DNA from: Microcaldota archaeon
GTDB taxonomy: Archaea; Micrarchaeota; Micrarchaeia; Micrarchaeales; CABMGC01
Assembly (NCBI GenBank): GCA_021792095.1
Contig: JAJYVH010000001.1
Span: forward strand, 124,001-188,000
Reading direction: 5' to 3'
DNA length: 64,000 bases
Below the pieces are notes generated by a model. It had not been told where the DNA came from. It was given only the letters and a program-made list of their open reading frames with translations, and did not search any database. Both the position numbers and the translations under genes were made by a program. Numbering within the stretch: the stretch's first letter is position 1; each line of letters opens with the position of its first letter. Below are positions 31,780-41,200 of this stretch, piece after piece.

Positions 31780-32528
31780 GCCACGAAGCCAGCCAGCAGC
31801 CTGCATATCTCCCTGGCGTGGGTGAAATGCGGCACGTGCCCGGCTCCCTGGATGAGCTCGAACCTGCCGCCGTTTATGCCTTCGCTGAGGCGCCTCGCGT
31901 AGTCTATGCCTGGAGCGTCGCCTGAGCCCACGAACTCCCTGTCGTCGCTGCCCCATATAACCATCACCGGCAGGCTGATGCCGTGCAGCATCCGAGCTAT
32001 CTCGTTAGGCCCGCGGACCGCCGAATGCACCATGCTCCTTACCACGTACTCCCTCGGGTTGAGCTCCAGGGCCGCCCTGACCAGCCTCTCCTCGTATGCG
32101 TCCAGTGCGGCCGAATCCATATCGCGCTCCCCCAGCCCGGCAGGGTCCTCGAGCACCAGGCCCTTCACGTCCGTAGCGTGCTCATGCGCGAGCGACGCGG
32201 CCACGAGCGCCCCGTACGAGTGGCCGAAGACGTAGCAGGGCGCTATGCCCCTCTGCGCTATGAACTCGTGCACAGCGCGGAGCTGGGCGTCCAGCGAGTA
32301 CTCTATGCGCGGCGCGTCTGAGAGCCCGTGGCCCAGCATGTCGAGCAGTATCACGTGCATCGCGTCAGGCAGCTCAGCCACCAGCCTCTTGAACGAGAGC
32401 GTGCTGGCGGCGAGGCCGTGGACGAACAGCACGCACGGGCCAGCCGCATCGTGCTCCTTGAAGTGCAGCCTGCCGAGGCCGGTCTCAACGTATGCATCGT
32501 GCATGTCGTCGTACTGCAAGCTAACCAC
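31776..32528 (-). CDS. Alpha/beta hydrolase
   Basis: A 250-residue single-domain hydrolase. The oxyanion segment VLFVHGLAASTLSF, nucleophile elbow VFGHSYGALVAAS (Ser), acid in VIWGSDDREFV, and final His in GAGHVPHFTH form a complete catalytic triad. The family includes esterases, C-C hydrolases and haloperoxidase-like enzymes; substrate not determinable. GTG 32528 overlaps the upstream proline dehydrogenase gene by eight bases, implying an operon; ATG 32504 is an alternative. The stop overlaps that of the convergent radical SAM gene by four bases. Confidence 0.87.
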   Translation of the reverse strand: MVSLQYDDMHDAYVETGLGRLHFKEHDAAGPCVLFVHGLAASTLSFKRLVAELPDAMHVILLDMLGHGLSDAPRIEYSLDAQLRAVHEFIAQRGIAPCYVFGHSYGALVAASLAHEHATDVKGLVLEDPAGLGERDMDSAALDAYEERLVRAALELNPREYVVRSMVHSAVRGPNEIARMLHGISLPVMVIWGSDDREFVGSGDAPGIDYARRLSEGINGGRFELIQGAGHVPHFTHAREICRLLAGFVA

Positions 32529-33378
32529 CGAACATAGACCTTATCGCGAGCGCCGCATGGCCCCGCTCGCTCAGCCTCCTCGAGGCGTAATCGAGCCACC
32601 TGGCGCCGAAGGGCACGTATATGGACACGCTGTTGTTCGTGGCGGCAAGCCGCTGCGCGTACCCGTTCCTTATGCCGTTCAGCATCGCGTAAGTGACGTC
32701 GCGCCTGTAGCTCCTGTTCAGCGACAGCGCCTCGCGTATCAGCGAGCCGTCGTGCGTGGCTATGGTGAAAGCGCTACTGTTCCTGAAGAGGTAGCCCATT
32801 ATGCGCGAGTAGTTGCGCGTCACCTCGCTCCTCGACGCGAAGCCCAGCCGCTCCGGTTCCCGGTAGGCGCCCTTGACCAGCCGCACCACGCCCCGCATCC
32901 CAACTATCCTCTTCGCGTCATCCAGGCTGCGCCTGAGGCCGGCCTGCAGCGCGATGCCCACCCCTTTCCTGGCAGCCTGCCTGCTGTAGAGCGCGAAGGT
33001 GGCGTCCACCGTGTCGTACGCCTCCATGTCCAGCCACACGAAAACGTTCCTGCCCCTTGCGGCACTTACCACCTTCGAGTAGTTGCGCTCCGCGAGGCGC
33101 CTGCCTATCCTGAGTCCGAGCTGCGTCGGCTTGACTGATATGCTGGCCACCACCCTCTCCCTGGTTATCTTGTTTACCAGCCTGGTGTACGTTAGCACAG
33201 CCTCTTCCACGTCCGCCTTGGCCGTAAACTCTTCGCCCAGGTAGTTCAGTATCGCGCCCATGCCCATAGAGTTCAGCGCCTCGGCCCGGAGTATTGCATC
33301 GTCTATGCCAGCGCCGGCTATCCACCTGCCTGCCAGTGCCTTCTCCAGCCTGCCGTCCAGCGCGCTCCATACGGACAT
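32521..33378 (-). CDS. putA: Proline dehydrogenase
   Basis: A 285-residue FAD-dependent TIM-barrel enzyme that oxidises proline to pyrroline-5-carboxylate. Signatures: VASISVKPTQLGL, VWLDMEAYDTVDATFALY, GIALQAGLRRSLDDA, VRLVKGAYREPE, FTIATHDGSLI and the C-terminal MLNGIRNGYAQRLA. ATG 33378 is preferred because a TATA-like TTTTTTATGCC (complement of about 33410-33420) is about 36 bases upstream; the frame is open 93 bases further. It is co-directional with and overlaps an alpha/beta hydrolase gene. No P5C dehydrogenase is in the window. The divergent neighbour is mcm. Confidence 0.88.
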   Translation of the reverse strand: MSVWSALDGRLEKALAGRWIAGAGIDDAILRAEALNSMGMGAILNYLGEEFTAKADVEEAVLTYTRLVNKITRERVVASISVKPTQLGLRIGRRLAERNYSKVVSAARGRNVFVWLDMEAYDTVDATFALYSRQAARKGVGIALQAGLRRSLDDAKRIVGMRGVVRLVKGAYREPERLGFASRSEVTRNYSRIMGYLFRNSSAFTIATHDGSLIREALSLNRSYRRDVTYAMLNGIRNGYAQRLAATNNSVSIYVPFGARWLDYASRRLSERGHAALAIRSMFGG

Positions 33379-33476
33379 ATGGGTTGCCCGCACCAATTCC
33401 GCAGCGCAGGCATAAAAAACGTTCAGAGCGAACCTGCCAGCACGAATAGTGGAAGTGTACTGGCGAACCACCGATC

Positions 33477-33486
33477 CTTTATATTA
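33477..33486 (+). promoter_or_regulatory. TATA-box promoter of mcm
   Basis: CTTTATATTA ends 30 bases before GTG 33517, placing the predicted start of transcription at about 33507 and a leader of about ten bases. It supports GTG 33517 over upstream in-frame starts. Confidence 0.6.
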
Positions 33487-33516
33487 CTTCCACGGCCCAT
33501 CTGTAACGGGGGCAAA

Positions 33517-35604
33517 GTGGAAGGCATTGATGCGCCAGGCCAAGCGGGCGGCGGTCTAGAGGACAGGTTCGTGGAGTTCTACAACTCCTACTACATGGAC
33601 GCGATAAACGAGATGCTGGTAGCGTACCCGCAGAAGCGGTCCCTCGCCGTGGACATAAAGGACCTCGAGAAGTTCGACAGCGAGCTCGCCAACGAGCTCA
33701 TAGCCAACCCAGACGCGATCATACCGAGCGCCAACTCGGCGCTGCTCAGGCTCAGCCCGAACCCGGAGAGCATGGAGAAGCAGCTCTACGCGAGGTTCTT
33801 CGGCATAGACCAGGCGCTCATGCCGCTGGTCCAGGACGTCGGCAGCGACGACATAGGCAGGCTGCTCACGCTCGACGCGCTCGTCGTGAAGAAATCGGAG
33901 ATAATACCCAAGGTGCACGTCGGCGTGTTCAAGTGCCAGCTCTGCGGCGCGGTCACCAAGGTGGAGATAGACAGGGAGAACGTGCCCGAGGTGTGCCCGC
34001 AGTGCAAGAGGCGGGCGCTCAAGCAGGTGGACGAGGAATCGAAGTTCATCAACCTGCAGCGGATAGCCATACAGGACCCGCTGGAGAGGCTGAAGGGCAA
34101 CACGCCTACCTGGCAGCTTGAGGTATGGCTGCAGGACGACATTGTCAACAAGACACAGCCTGGCGACAGGGCGAACATAACAGGCGTGCTCCGCATAAGG
34201 CCGAGGAGGAACATCAAGGGCAAGCAGGAGAAGGCCCAGTTCACCATGTTCGTGGACGCCGTTTCGCTGATGCCCAAGCAGAAGGAGTTCACTGAGCTCG
34301 AGATAAGCCAGGAGGAGGAGAAGGAGATAAGGGAGCTCGGCAAGGACCCGCTGATATTCGACAAGATAGCGGAATCGATAGCGCCCTCGATCTACGACTA
34401 TGCCGAAATAAAGAAGGCGCTGGCGCTTCAGCTGCTCGGCGGCACCCCGGACAAGACGCTTGTCGACGGGAGCCTGGTGAGGAGCGACATACACGTGCTG
34501 CTCATCGGGGACCCGGGGTCGGCAAAGACCAGGCTGCTGCAGTCGGTGGCCGGCATAGTGCCGAAGGGCATATACGTGAGCGGCAAATCCACGTCGTCGG
34601 CGGGCCTCACCGCAGCCGCAGAGCGCGACGAGTTCTCGGAGGGAGGCTGGACGCTCAAGGCGGGCGCGCTCGTGCTCGGTTCCGGCGGCACCGTATGCAT
34701 AGACGAGTTCAGCCAGATCACTGACGACGACAAGTCGGCGATGCTGGAGGCCATGGAGTCGCAGACTATAAGCATAGCCAAGGCTGGCATAGTGGCGAAG
34801 TTCAACGCGCGCACGTCCATACTCGCCGCCGCGAACCCGAAGTACGGGAGGTTCGACGTCAACGTGCTCCCCGCGGAGCAGTTCGACATACCGCCCACTC
34901 TGCTGAGCAGGTTCGACCTGATATTCCCAATAAGGGACATGATGGACGAGGAGCGCGACAGGAACATAGCCAGGCACATACTCATGCAGCACGCGGCCGC
35001 TGGCGCGCAGATAGCGGACATAAAGGAGTACGAGCAGGTGCAGAAGCCGCCCATAGACATAGAGATGCTAAGGAAATACGTAGCGTACGCGAGGCGCGCA
35101 GTCAGGCCCAGGCTCATGGAGGAGGCGAGCGACAGGATACAGGGTTACTACCTCGAGCTCAGGAAGCTGGGCATGAGGTCCGGGGCCACGCCCATGACGC
35201 CTAGGCAGATAGAGGGCCTGGTGAGGCTGGCCGAGGCCTCGGCCAAGGCGAGGCTGTCGGACAAGGTGGAGCTGAAGGACGCCGAGGTCGCGATAGGGCT
35301 CCTGAACTACATGCTGCAGACGCTTGCGGTCGACAGGAGCGGCAGGGTCGACATAGACATACTCACCACAGGCTACTCCAGGGAGAAGGTGGACAGGATA
35401 AACCTCATCTTCGGCATAGTGAAGAAGCTGGAGCAGGAGTCCAAGGACACGTTCGCCAAGTACGAGAGCGTGATAGACGAGGCGGAGAAGGCGGGGGTAG
35501 ACAGGAACAGCGCTAAGAAATACATAGACGACCTGGTCAAGAACGGCGACGTGTACACGCCGCGCGCCGGATTCCTCAAGCTGGTGAGGCACGAGGCCGA
35601 GTGA
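33517..35604 (+). CDS. mcm: MCM replicative helicase
   Basis: The 695-residue protein is the hexameric 3'-5' DNA helicase of archaeal replication. The N-terminal domain has a zinc motif (CQLCG at about residue 140 and CPQCK 25 residues later) and beta-hairpins. The AAA+ domain has Walker A GDPGSAKT (about residue 331), Walker B VCIDEFSQ, sensor 1 LAAANPKYGRFD and arginine finger LLSRFDLIFPI. The C-terminal end is a winged helix (YESVIDEAEKAGVDRNSAKKYIDDLVKNG). Complete, with no intein, although archaeal MCM often carries one. GTG start with a nearby TATA element. Confidence 0.96.
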   Translation: MEGIDAPGQAGGGLEDRFVEFYNSYYMDAINEMLVAYPQKRSLAVDIKDLEKFDSELANELIANPDAIIPSANSALLRLSPNPESMEKQLYARFFGIDQALMPLVQDVGSDDIGRLLTLDALVVKKSEIIPKVHVGVFKCQLCGAVTKVEIDRENVPEVCPQCKRRALKQVDEESKFINLQRIAIQDPLERLKGNTPTWQLEVWLQDDIVNKTQPGDRANITGVLRIRPRRNIKGKQEKAQFTMFVDAVSLMPKQKEFTELEISQEEEKEIRELGKDPLIFDKIAESIAPSIYDYAEIKKALALQLLGGTPDKTLVDGSLVRSDIHVLLIGDPGSAKTRLLQSVAGIVPKGIYVSGKSTSSAGLTAAAERDEFSEGGWTLKAGALVLGSGGTVCIDEFSQITDDDKSAMLEAMESQTISIAKAGIVAKFNARTSILAAANPKYGRFDVNVLPAEQFDIPPTLLSRFDLIFPIRDMMDEERDRNIARHILMQHAAAGAQIADIKEYEQVQKPPIDIEMLRKYVAYARRAVRPRLMEEASDRIQGYYLELRKLGMRSGATPMTPRQIEGLVRLAEASAKARLSDKVELKDAEVAIGLLNYMLQTLAVDRSGRVDIDILTTGYSREKVDRINLIFGIVKKLEQESKDTFAKYESVIDEAEKAGVDRNSAKKYIDDLVKNGDVYTPRAGFLKLVRHEAE

Positions 35605-35668
35605 GCGCGGCGCTGAAAACAACAAGAAGCTTAAAAATCTTTAACTGCAAGTTCATAGAGGCGGCATT

Positions 35669-36082
35669 ATGAAGATACTAGACCTTTTTGGCAAGAAGGA
35701 CGTGACGCAGGAAGTGGGCAAGACGCTGCCCTACAGGGTATACGCGGAGTTCATACCTTTCAAGCTCTACGCCAACAGGAAGAGCTCATCGATGCTGCTG
35801 CTCAAGGTCAAAAACCTAACCACTGAGCCCGTGCTGGGCTCCGTGGTGGTGTCCGTGCCAAAGGGCATAAGCCTGGACGAGACTGGCCTGTCCGCAGAGA
35901 AGGAGCTCAAGCTGGGCACGCTCTCAGCGAACGAGGAGAAGGAGGCTAGGGCGTACATATATGGCGATTCGGGCACGGACAAGGGCGACTACACGCTCAG
36001 CATAACTGCGTTCATACACTACAGGGATTACGGGCACGTGCTGAACGCGGTGAGGAAGAAGGCAATACTGGAAGTGGTCTAG
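35669..36082 (+). CDS. Hypothetical beta-rich protein, 137 residues
   Basis: Starts MKILDLFGKKDVTQEVGKTLPYRVYAEFIPFKLYANRKSSSMLLLKVKNLTTEPVLGSVVVSVP, and later YTLSITAFIHYRDYGHVLNAVRKKAILEV. The alternating strands and KVxNLTxEPVLGxVxVxVP pattern resemble an immunoglobulin-like (CARDB-type) fold, here without signal peptide and so intracellular. No named family recognised. A TATA-like CTTAAAAATC lies about 35 bases upstream. It precedes a PRC-barrel gene on the same strand. Confidence 0.65.
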   Translation: MKILDLFGKKDVTQEVGKTLPYRVYAEFIPFKLYANRKSSSMLLLKVKNLTTEPVLGSVVVSVPKGISLDETGLSAEKELKLGTLSANEEKEARAYIYGDSGTDKGDYTLSITAFIHYRDYGHVLNAVRKKAILEVV

Positions 36083-36149
36083 CCGGGCCTGCGTTTCTTT
36101 CCACACTATTTTATAAACATTCATCTATAATTAATCTCGAGGCGAGAGA

Positions 36150-36401
36150 ATGGTTAAGTATGTAATTGCGGAGCAGCTGATCGGCAAGGAAGTAGTCACT
36201 TCTGACGGGATAGACCTTGGTCGTTTCCTTGATGCTGAAATAAACGAGGTCACGGGCAAGCTTGTCGGCCTGCTGGTGGAGCCTAACGCAAGCAGCGACT
36301 TCGTGAAGAAGCTCGACGTGAAGGAAGGCATGCTCAAGCTGCCGTACGAGAGCGTTCTGGCTGTGAACGACTACATAGTAGTAGACAGGAAGGGAGTGTA
36401 G
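36150..36401 (+). CDS. PRC-barrel domain protein
   Basis: An 83-residue single PRC-barrel: IGKEVVTSDGIDLGRFLDAEINEVTGKLVGLLVEPN followed by the second half VKEGMLKLPYESVLAVNDYIVVDR. In archaea such proteins include ribosome-associated factors and the CdpB division proteins that bind SepF/FtsZ assemblies; either role is possible here. The region upstream has TATA-like ATTTTATAAACATT (36109-36122), about 30 bases before ATG 36150, so it has its own promoter. FtsZ is encoded 32 kb away. Confidence 0.85.
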   Translation: MVKYVIAEQLIGKEVVTSDGIDLGRFLDAEINEVTGKLVGLLVEPNASSDFVKKLDVKEGMLKLPYESVLAVNDYIVVDRKGV

Positions 36402-36424
36402 CGGCATTCGCCTGATCCTGCATT

Positions 36425-37354
36425 TCAAGGCGTAGTGTAACCGCTGGTCCACGAGCTCGTGTACACGACGTTGGTGGGCACGCCGTTGTTCTCGTTGCCA
36501 GAGTAGTCGTTGGCGTCGCCGTTGAGCGGCCACCAGCCGACGAGGTTCTGCAGGTCTATGGGCGCGCCGCCTATGCCCTCGAGGTAGAGTGCATTGACCT
36601 CAGGTTGAGAAAGGGAGGCATTGTAGATTTGCACATTGGCTATGTACCCTTTATAATATCTAGTGGCTGGGCCACCGAAGCCCACATAAAGATTTGTTCC
36701 TGAAGGTGTTGCAAGCGCAGCACTCAAATAACCAGATGCACTTTGGTTATTTTCATATCCTCCTATTGTGTTAGATACACCTCCACTATATGTAACAGCA
36801 ACAAAATTCCATGTATTATTTGTAACTATCAGCCCTGAATTCCAATCATTCCATCCCTCAAAATAAACATTGTTAGAATCAGGGTAAATTATTAGGCCAA
36901 CCCCTTCATCTGTTGTGGACTGTCCGTAAAACACTACTTGTTGGTTACCGTTGGCGTTGTTATTGCCACCGAGTGGATAAACCCAAGCTACTATCGTGCG
37001 TGGAGAATCCCCTATGGGTAGCTGTGTAGGTGCAATCACATTGACTGCTCCATTTGCATTAAAAGACGCCACATACTCCGGCAGCTCGCCGTTGCAGACG
37101 CCCTCGAGGTTCAGATCGAAAGCGGTGCTAGGCCCGTTTGGCCTGAAGACCTGGCAGGCGCCTGGCGGCGCCTTTGGTGCGAATGTGGCGCCGTTGAACA
37201 CGCCCAGCTGGAACAGCGCGCCCAGCACCACCGCTATTATCAGTATTGCCCAGCCGTAGGTCATGAGGTACTCCATCGCCGACTGCGCTTTAGGTGAAGG
37301 CTTCTGGCGCTCCGTCGCTGACTGCAGCATTCTGTTGACGCGACCACCCCACAT
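36425..37354 (-). CDS. Pilin-like LamG-domain surface protein (class III signal peptide), copy 2
   Basis: A 309-residue paralogue of the gene at 1695. The leader MWGGRVNRMLQSATERQKPSPKA is longer, followed by the same QSAMEYLMTYGWAILII segment and nearly the same linker (GVFNGATFAPKAPPGAC). The C-terminal block from LYLEGIGGAPI to SWTSGYTTP is almost identical in both copies. Between them is a different LamG jelly roll (TIVAWVYPLGG, WNFVAVTYSGGVS, GYIANVQIYNASLSQPEV), AT-rich unlike its flanks. Start ATG 37354 has GGAG four bases upstream and TATA-like GTTTTATCTA about 34 bases away. Exported and likely incorporated in a pilus or surface layer. Confidence 0.84.
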   Translation of the reverse strand: MWGGRVNRMLQSATERQKPSPKAQSAMEYLMTYGWAILIIAVVLGALFQLGVFNGATFAPKAPPGACQVFRPNGPSTAFDLNLEGVCNGELPEYVASFNANGAVNVIAPTQLPIGDSPRTIVAWVYPLGGNNNANGNQQVVFYGQSTTDEGVGLIIYPDSNNVYFEGWNDWNSGLIVTNNTWNFVAVTYSGGVSNTIGGYENNQSASGYLSAALATPSGTNLYVGFGGPATRYYKGYIANVQIYNASLSQPEVNALYLEGIGGAPIDLQNLVGWWPLNGDANDYSGNENNGVPTNVVYTSSWTSGYTTP

Positions 37355-37446
37355 TTACTCCATACCCATACGAGGAAAAGTTAGATAAAACACATCGTCC
37401 TGGGAAGTGTTTTAAGGCTTAACAGAGCATTGCGAACGGCCATTCC

Positions 37447-38148
37447 ATGATAATAGGCGGGGGAGACGAGGCGGGGAGGGGGGCCGTGATCGGCCCGCTG
37501 GTGGTGAGCCTCGTATGCGTCGGCAAAGGCAAGGAGAAGAAGCTGGCCGACATAGGGGTAAGGGACTCTAAGCTGCTCACAAGGCGGAAGCGCGAGTTCC
37601 TGTTCGACGAGATAAAAGGCATATGCGAGGAGATAAAGACGTACGTGATAGGGAACGAGGAGATAAACCAGGCGATGAAGAACGGCATCTCGCTGAACCA
37701 GCTCGAGGCCATGCGCTTCGCGCAGCTCGTGGACAGCCTCGAGAGTGATGTGAGCCGCGTATACCTGGACTCGCCGGACGTCAAACCGGAGAGGTTCGGG
37801 GTGCGGGTGTCGCTCTCATCAAACAAGCCGATGCGCGTGGTGGGTGCGAAGGGCAGCGGCAGGAGGGGCGGCATAAGCATAATAGCCGAGCACAAGGCGG
37901 ACTCCAGGTACCCGGTGGTGTCGGGCGCGAGCATAATAGCCAAGGTGACGCGCGACAGGGAGATGGAGCGCATAGAGAGCGCGAGCGGCATAGAGATAGG
38001 CTCGGGCTATCCCAGCGACAACAACACCATAGAGGCGATAAAGGCCAACCTCTCAACAAGGCGGCTCAACCCGTACATAAGGGAGTACTGGAAGACGCTC
38101 GACAGGATAAAGCAGAGGAAGATGAAGGAATTCGAGGACTTAGTATAG
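37447..38148 (+). CDS. rnhB: Ribonuclease HII
   Basis: The 233-residue enzyme removes ribonucleotides from DNA and RNA primers. Catalytic residues are seen: GGGDEAGRGAVIGPLV (Asp-Glu), RDSKLLTRRKRE, VYLDSPD (third Asp), and EHKADSRYPVVSGASIIAKVTRD (fourth Asp with the family AS-I-AK motif). The C-terminus RLNPYIREYWKTL ends in a basic helix, as in archaeal enzymes. A TATA-like element precedes it in the 92-base gap to the LamG gene. It is followed by a 142-base gap that carries the NrdJ leader. Confidence 0.94.
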   Translation: MIIGGGDEAGRGAVIGPLVVSLVCVGKGKEKKLADIGVRDSKLLTRRKREFLFDEIKGICEEIKTYVIGNEEINQAMKNGISLNQLEAMRFAQLVDSLESDVSRVYLDSPDVKPERFGVRVSLSSNKPMRVVGAKGSGRRGGISIIAEHKADSRYPVVSGASIIAKVTRDREMERIESASGIEIGSGYPSDNNTIEAIKANLSTRRLNPYIREYWKTLDRIKQRKMKEFEDLV

Positions 38149-38290
38149 CGTATACATAGGTAAAACAAAATTTACCGGACTTCCATTTCGCACTCCAGCT
38201 GTTAATTTTCCTTTAAGCAGGGTTAAAAAGGCGTATGGCAAATTAGATTCCGCACACCCTGCGCAAAGGCGGGGCGTTTTTTGGGGCGTT

Positions 38291-41200
38291 GTGGTGGCGG
38301 ACAAGGAAGAAGCTTTAGATGAAAGTATCTCTGTTGGGAAGGAGCACAGGGAAGAGGTGGGCCTGCCAAAGGAGACCCTGGACTTCTTCGAAGGCGACGA
38401 GATAAGGGCCAGGGTATTCTACGAGAAGTACGCGCTCAAGGCGGAGGACGGCAGCACGCTCGAGAAGCTGCCTAGCGAGATGTGGAGCAGGATCGCCAGG
38501 GAGATTGCGACCGTGGAGGCCGACGACGCGAAGAGGAGCGAGTGGCGCGACAAGTTCGTGTGGCTCATGGACAACTTCAGGTTCGTGCCAGGGGGCAGGA
38601 TAATGTTCGGCGCCGGCGCCATGAGGAGGGCGACTCTGCTTAACTGTTACGTCATCCCGGTCAAGGAGGACTCGCTGGAGGCCATATTCGACTGGTGCAA
38701 GGAGGCCGCGAGGACGTACAGCCTCGGCGGGGGCGTGGGCACAGACATAAGCGTGCTCAGGCCGAGGCACGCGCCTGTGAACAACAGCGCACTCTTCTCG
38801 AGCGGCGCTGTCTCGTTCATGGAGATAATGAGCGAGACGACGCACACCATAGGCCAGAACGGCAGGCGCGGCGCTCTGATGATAACGATGAGCGTCGACC
38901 ATCCCGACATACTGGAGTTCATCAGAGTGAAGCAGAACAGGGACAAGGTCAGGTACGCCAACATTAGCGTCAGGATAACAGACGAGTTCATGCGGGCCGT
39001 GGAGAACGACACCGACTTCACGCTCAGGTACGAGAGCAAGAAGGCGGGCAGGATAGAGAAGGTGGTCAGGGCGAGGCAGCTCTGGAACGAGCTGATACAG
39101 GCGGCGAGGGACTGGGCCGAGCCGGGCCTCATCTTCTGGGACACCATGAAGAAATACTCGCCGAGCGAGTACAACGGCATGGAGGTCATAACGACAAATC
39201 CGTGCACAACTGGAGACACGCTGGTGCAGACCCCTGACGGCTGGAAGAGGGTAGACACGCTGAAAGCGGGAGATGAGGTGGTCACCGCGTACGGCACATC
39301 AAGGCCTATATCCGAGATATACGTCCACGAGGACCAGGACGTCTACAGCGTTAAGTTCACTGACGGGGGCGAGGTCAAGGCGACGAAGGGCCACATCTTC
39401 CACACGAGACAGGGCAGGGCCGGCAAGGACAGGTACTGGAACAAGTTCTGGAACGCTGAAAAGCGCCTCTCCGACCTTAAGGCAGGGGACATGGTGAGGG
39501 TCCAGAGGAGCGTCTCGGTGCCGAACAACCCGGTCGAGACGCACGGAGTGCCCGATAGGGAATACGGGTTCATGCTGGGCACGCTTCTGGGCGACGGATG
39601 CTACACGCCGAAAATAGTCGCCAGGGGCCATGCGAAGATAGCCTCGGACTACAGGGAGAAAGAGTGGAATGACACGATAATGAGGACCTTCGGGCACTAC
39701 GCATCGGACAACATAAGCGTCACGAACTCGAGCGGCAACGGCTACTACATACTGCTGCAGAAGCAGGGAACGCAATTCATACTCGACAAGACGCTCCTGC
39801 AACCCGCCAAATCCTTCGAGAAGAGGATACCGATGGAGTACATAAACAGCAACGCCGAGCTGCACAAGGGCCTGATAGACGGCCTGGTTTCGACTGACGG
39901 CAACGTGAACATGAATCCGACGAACCCTGCGCTGAGGATATCCTCAACCAGCATAGGCCTGCTTAACGACGTTAAGCTGATACTCGCATTCCACGGAATT
40001 CACGCGAGAATATACAGGACAAGGCGCATTTCGCACAGGTTAGGGGGCAGGACCATAGAGACGAAACACGAGAGTACAGTCCTGCACATATACGGGAACG
40101 ACCTTGCGAGGTTCGCATCCATATTCCCGATAAGCCACCCGGAGAAGCAGGAGCGCCTCTATAGGCTGCGCGACATGTCCATAGGCACGTCATCCGACTT
40201 CTCGAAGATAAAGTCAATAGACTACCTGGGCAAGGAGACGGTCTACGACATCTACGAAAAGGAAACAGACACATGGGTAACGAACGGCTATGTGAGCAGG
40301 GGCTGCAGCGAGCAGCCGCTACAGGCATACGGGGCATGCGACTTGGGTAGCCTCAACCTTGCTGCTTTCGTGCTCGACATGTTCACGGACAACGCGAGGC
40401 TGGACTGGGCAAGCCTGGAGAAGGCGACGAGGTATGCGACGCGTTTCCTGGACAACGTGCTGGATTACAATATTGGCAAGCACCCGCTCAAGGACCAGGA
40501 GGAGTCGGTGAGCAAGAGCAGGCGTATTGGCATAGGCGTTACAGGCCTCGCCGACATGCTGGCTATGCTCAAGATAAAGTACGACTCCGACGACGCGCTG
40601 GCGTTCGTTGACAAGCTCTTCGAGAAGCTGAAGGAAACTGCATACGACGAGAGCACCGAGATAGCAAAGGAGAAGGGCCCCTTCGCCCTCTTCGACGCGC
40701 AGAAGCACCTCTCGATGCCATTCATACAGAACCTGAACAAGGATCTGCGGAAGAAGATAGAGGACAACGGGCTCCGCAACGTGGCGATACTCACGATACC
40801 GCCGGTGGGCAGCGGTTCGGTGCTAGCCGGGACGAGCAGCGGCATAGAGCCCATTTTCGCTTTCAGCTACACGCGAAGGAGCGAGTCGCTGAGCAAGGAG
40901 TACTTCAAGGTGTACCACCCGCTGGTGATGAAGTACATGAGCATGACGTCGCTAAAGGACGACGCCGAACTGCCCGATTTCTTCGTGCCCGCGCATAAGA
41001 TAAACGCAGAGTTCAGGGTGCGCATGCAGTCGGTCATGCAGAAGCACGTGGACAGCGCGATCTCGTCCACGGTCAACCTGCCGGCCAACGCCGCGGTGGA
41101 GGACGTGGGCAACATATACATGCTCGCGTGGAAGGGCAAGTGCAAGGGCATAACTGTGTACAGGGAGGGCTCCAGGGAGGGCGTGCTCATAACAGAGGAG

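Noticed and set aside
30319..31956. Open frame of about 545 codons opposite the radical SAM gene
   Set aside because: Antisense to a gene with clear cluster motifs; composition is Arg/His/Val-rich and has no domain.
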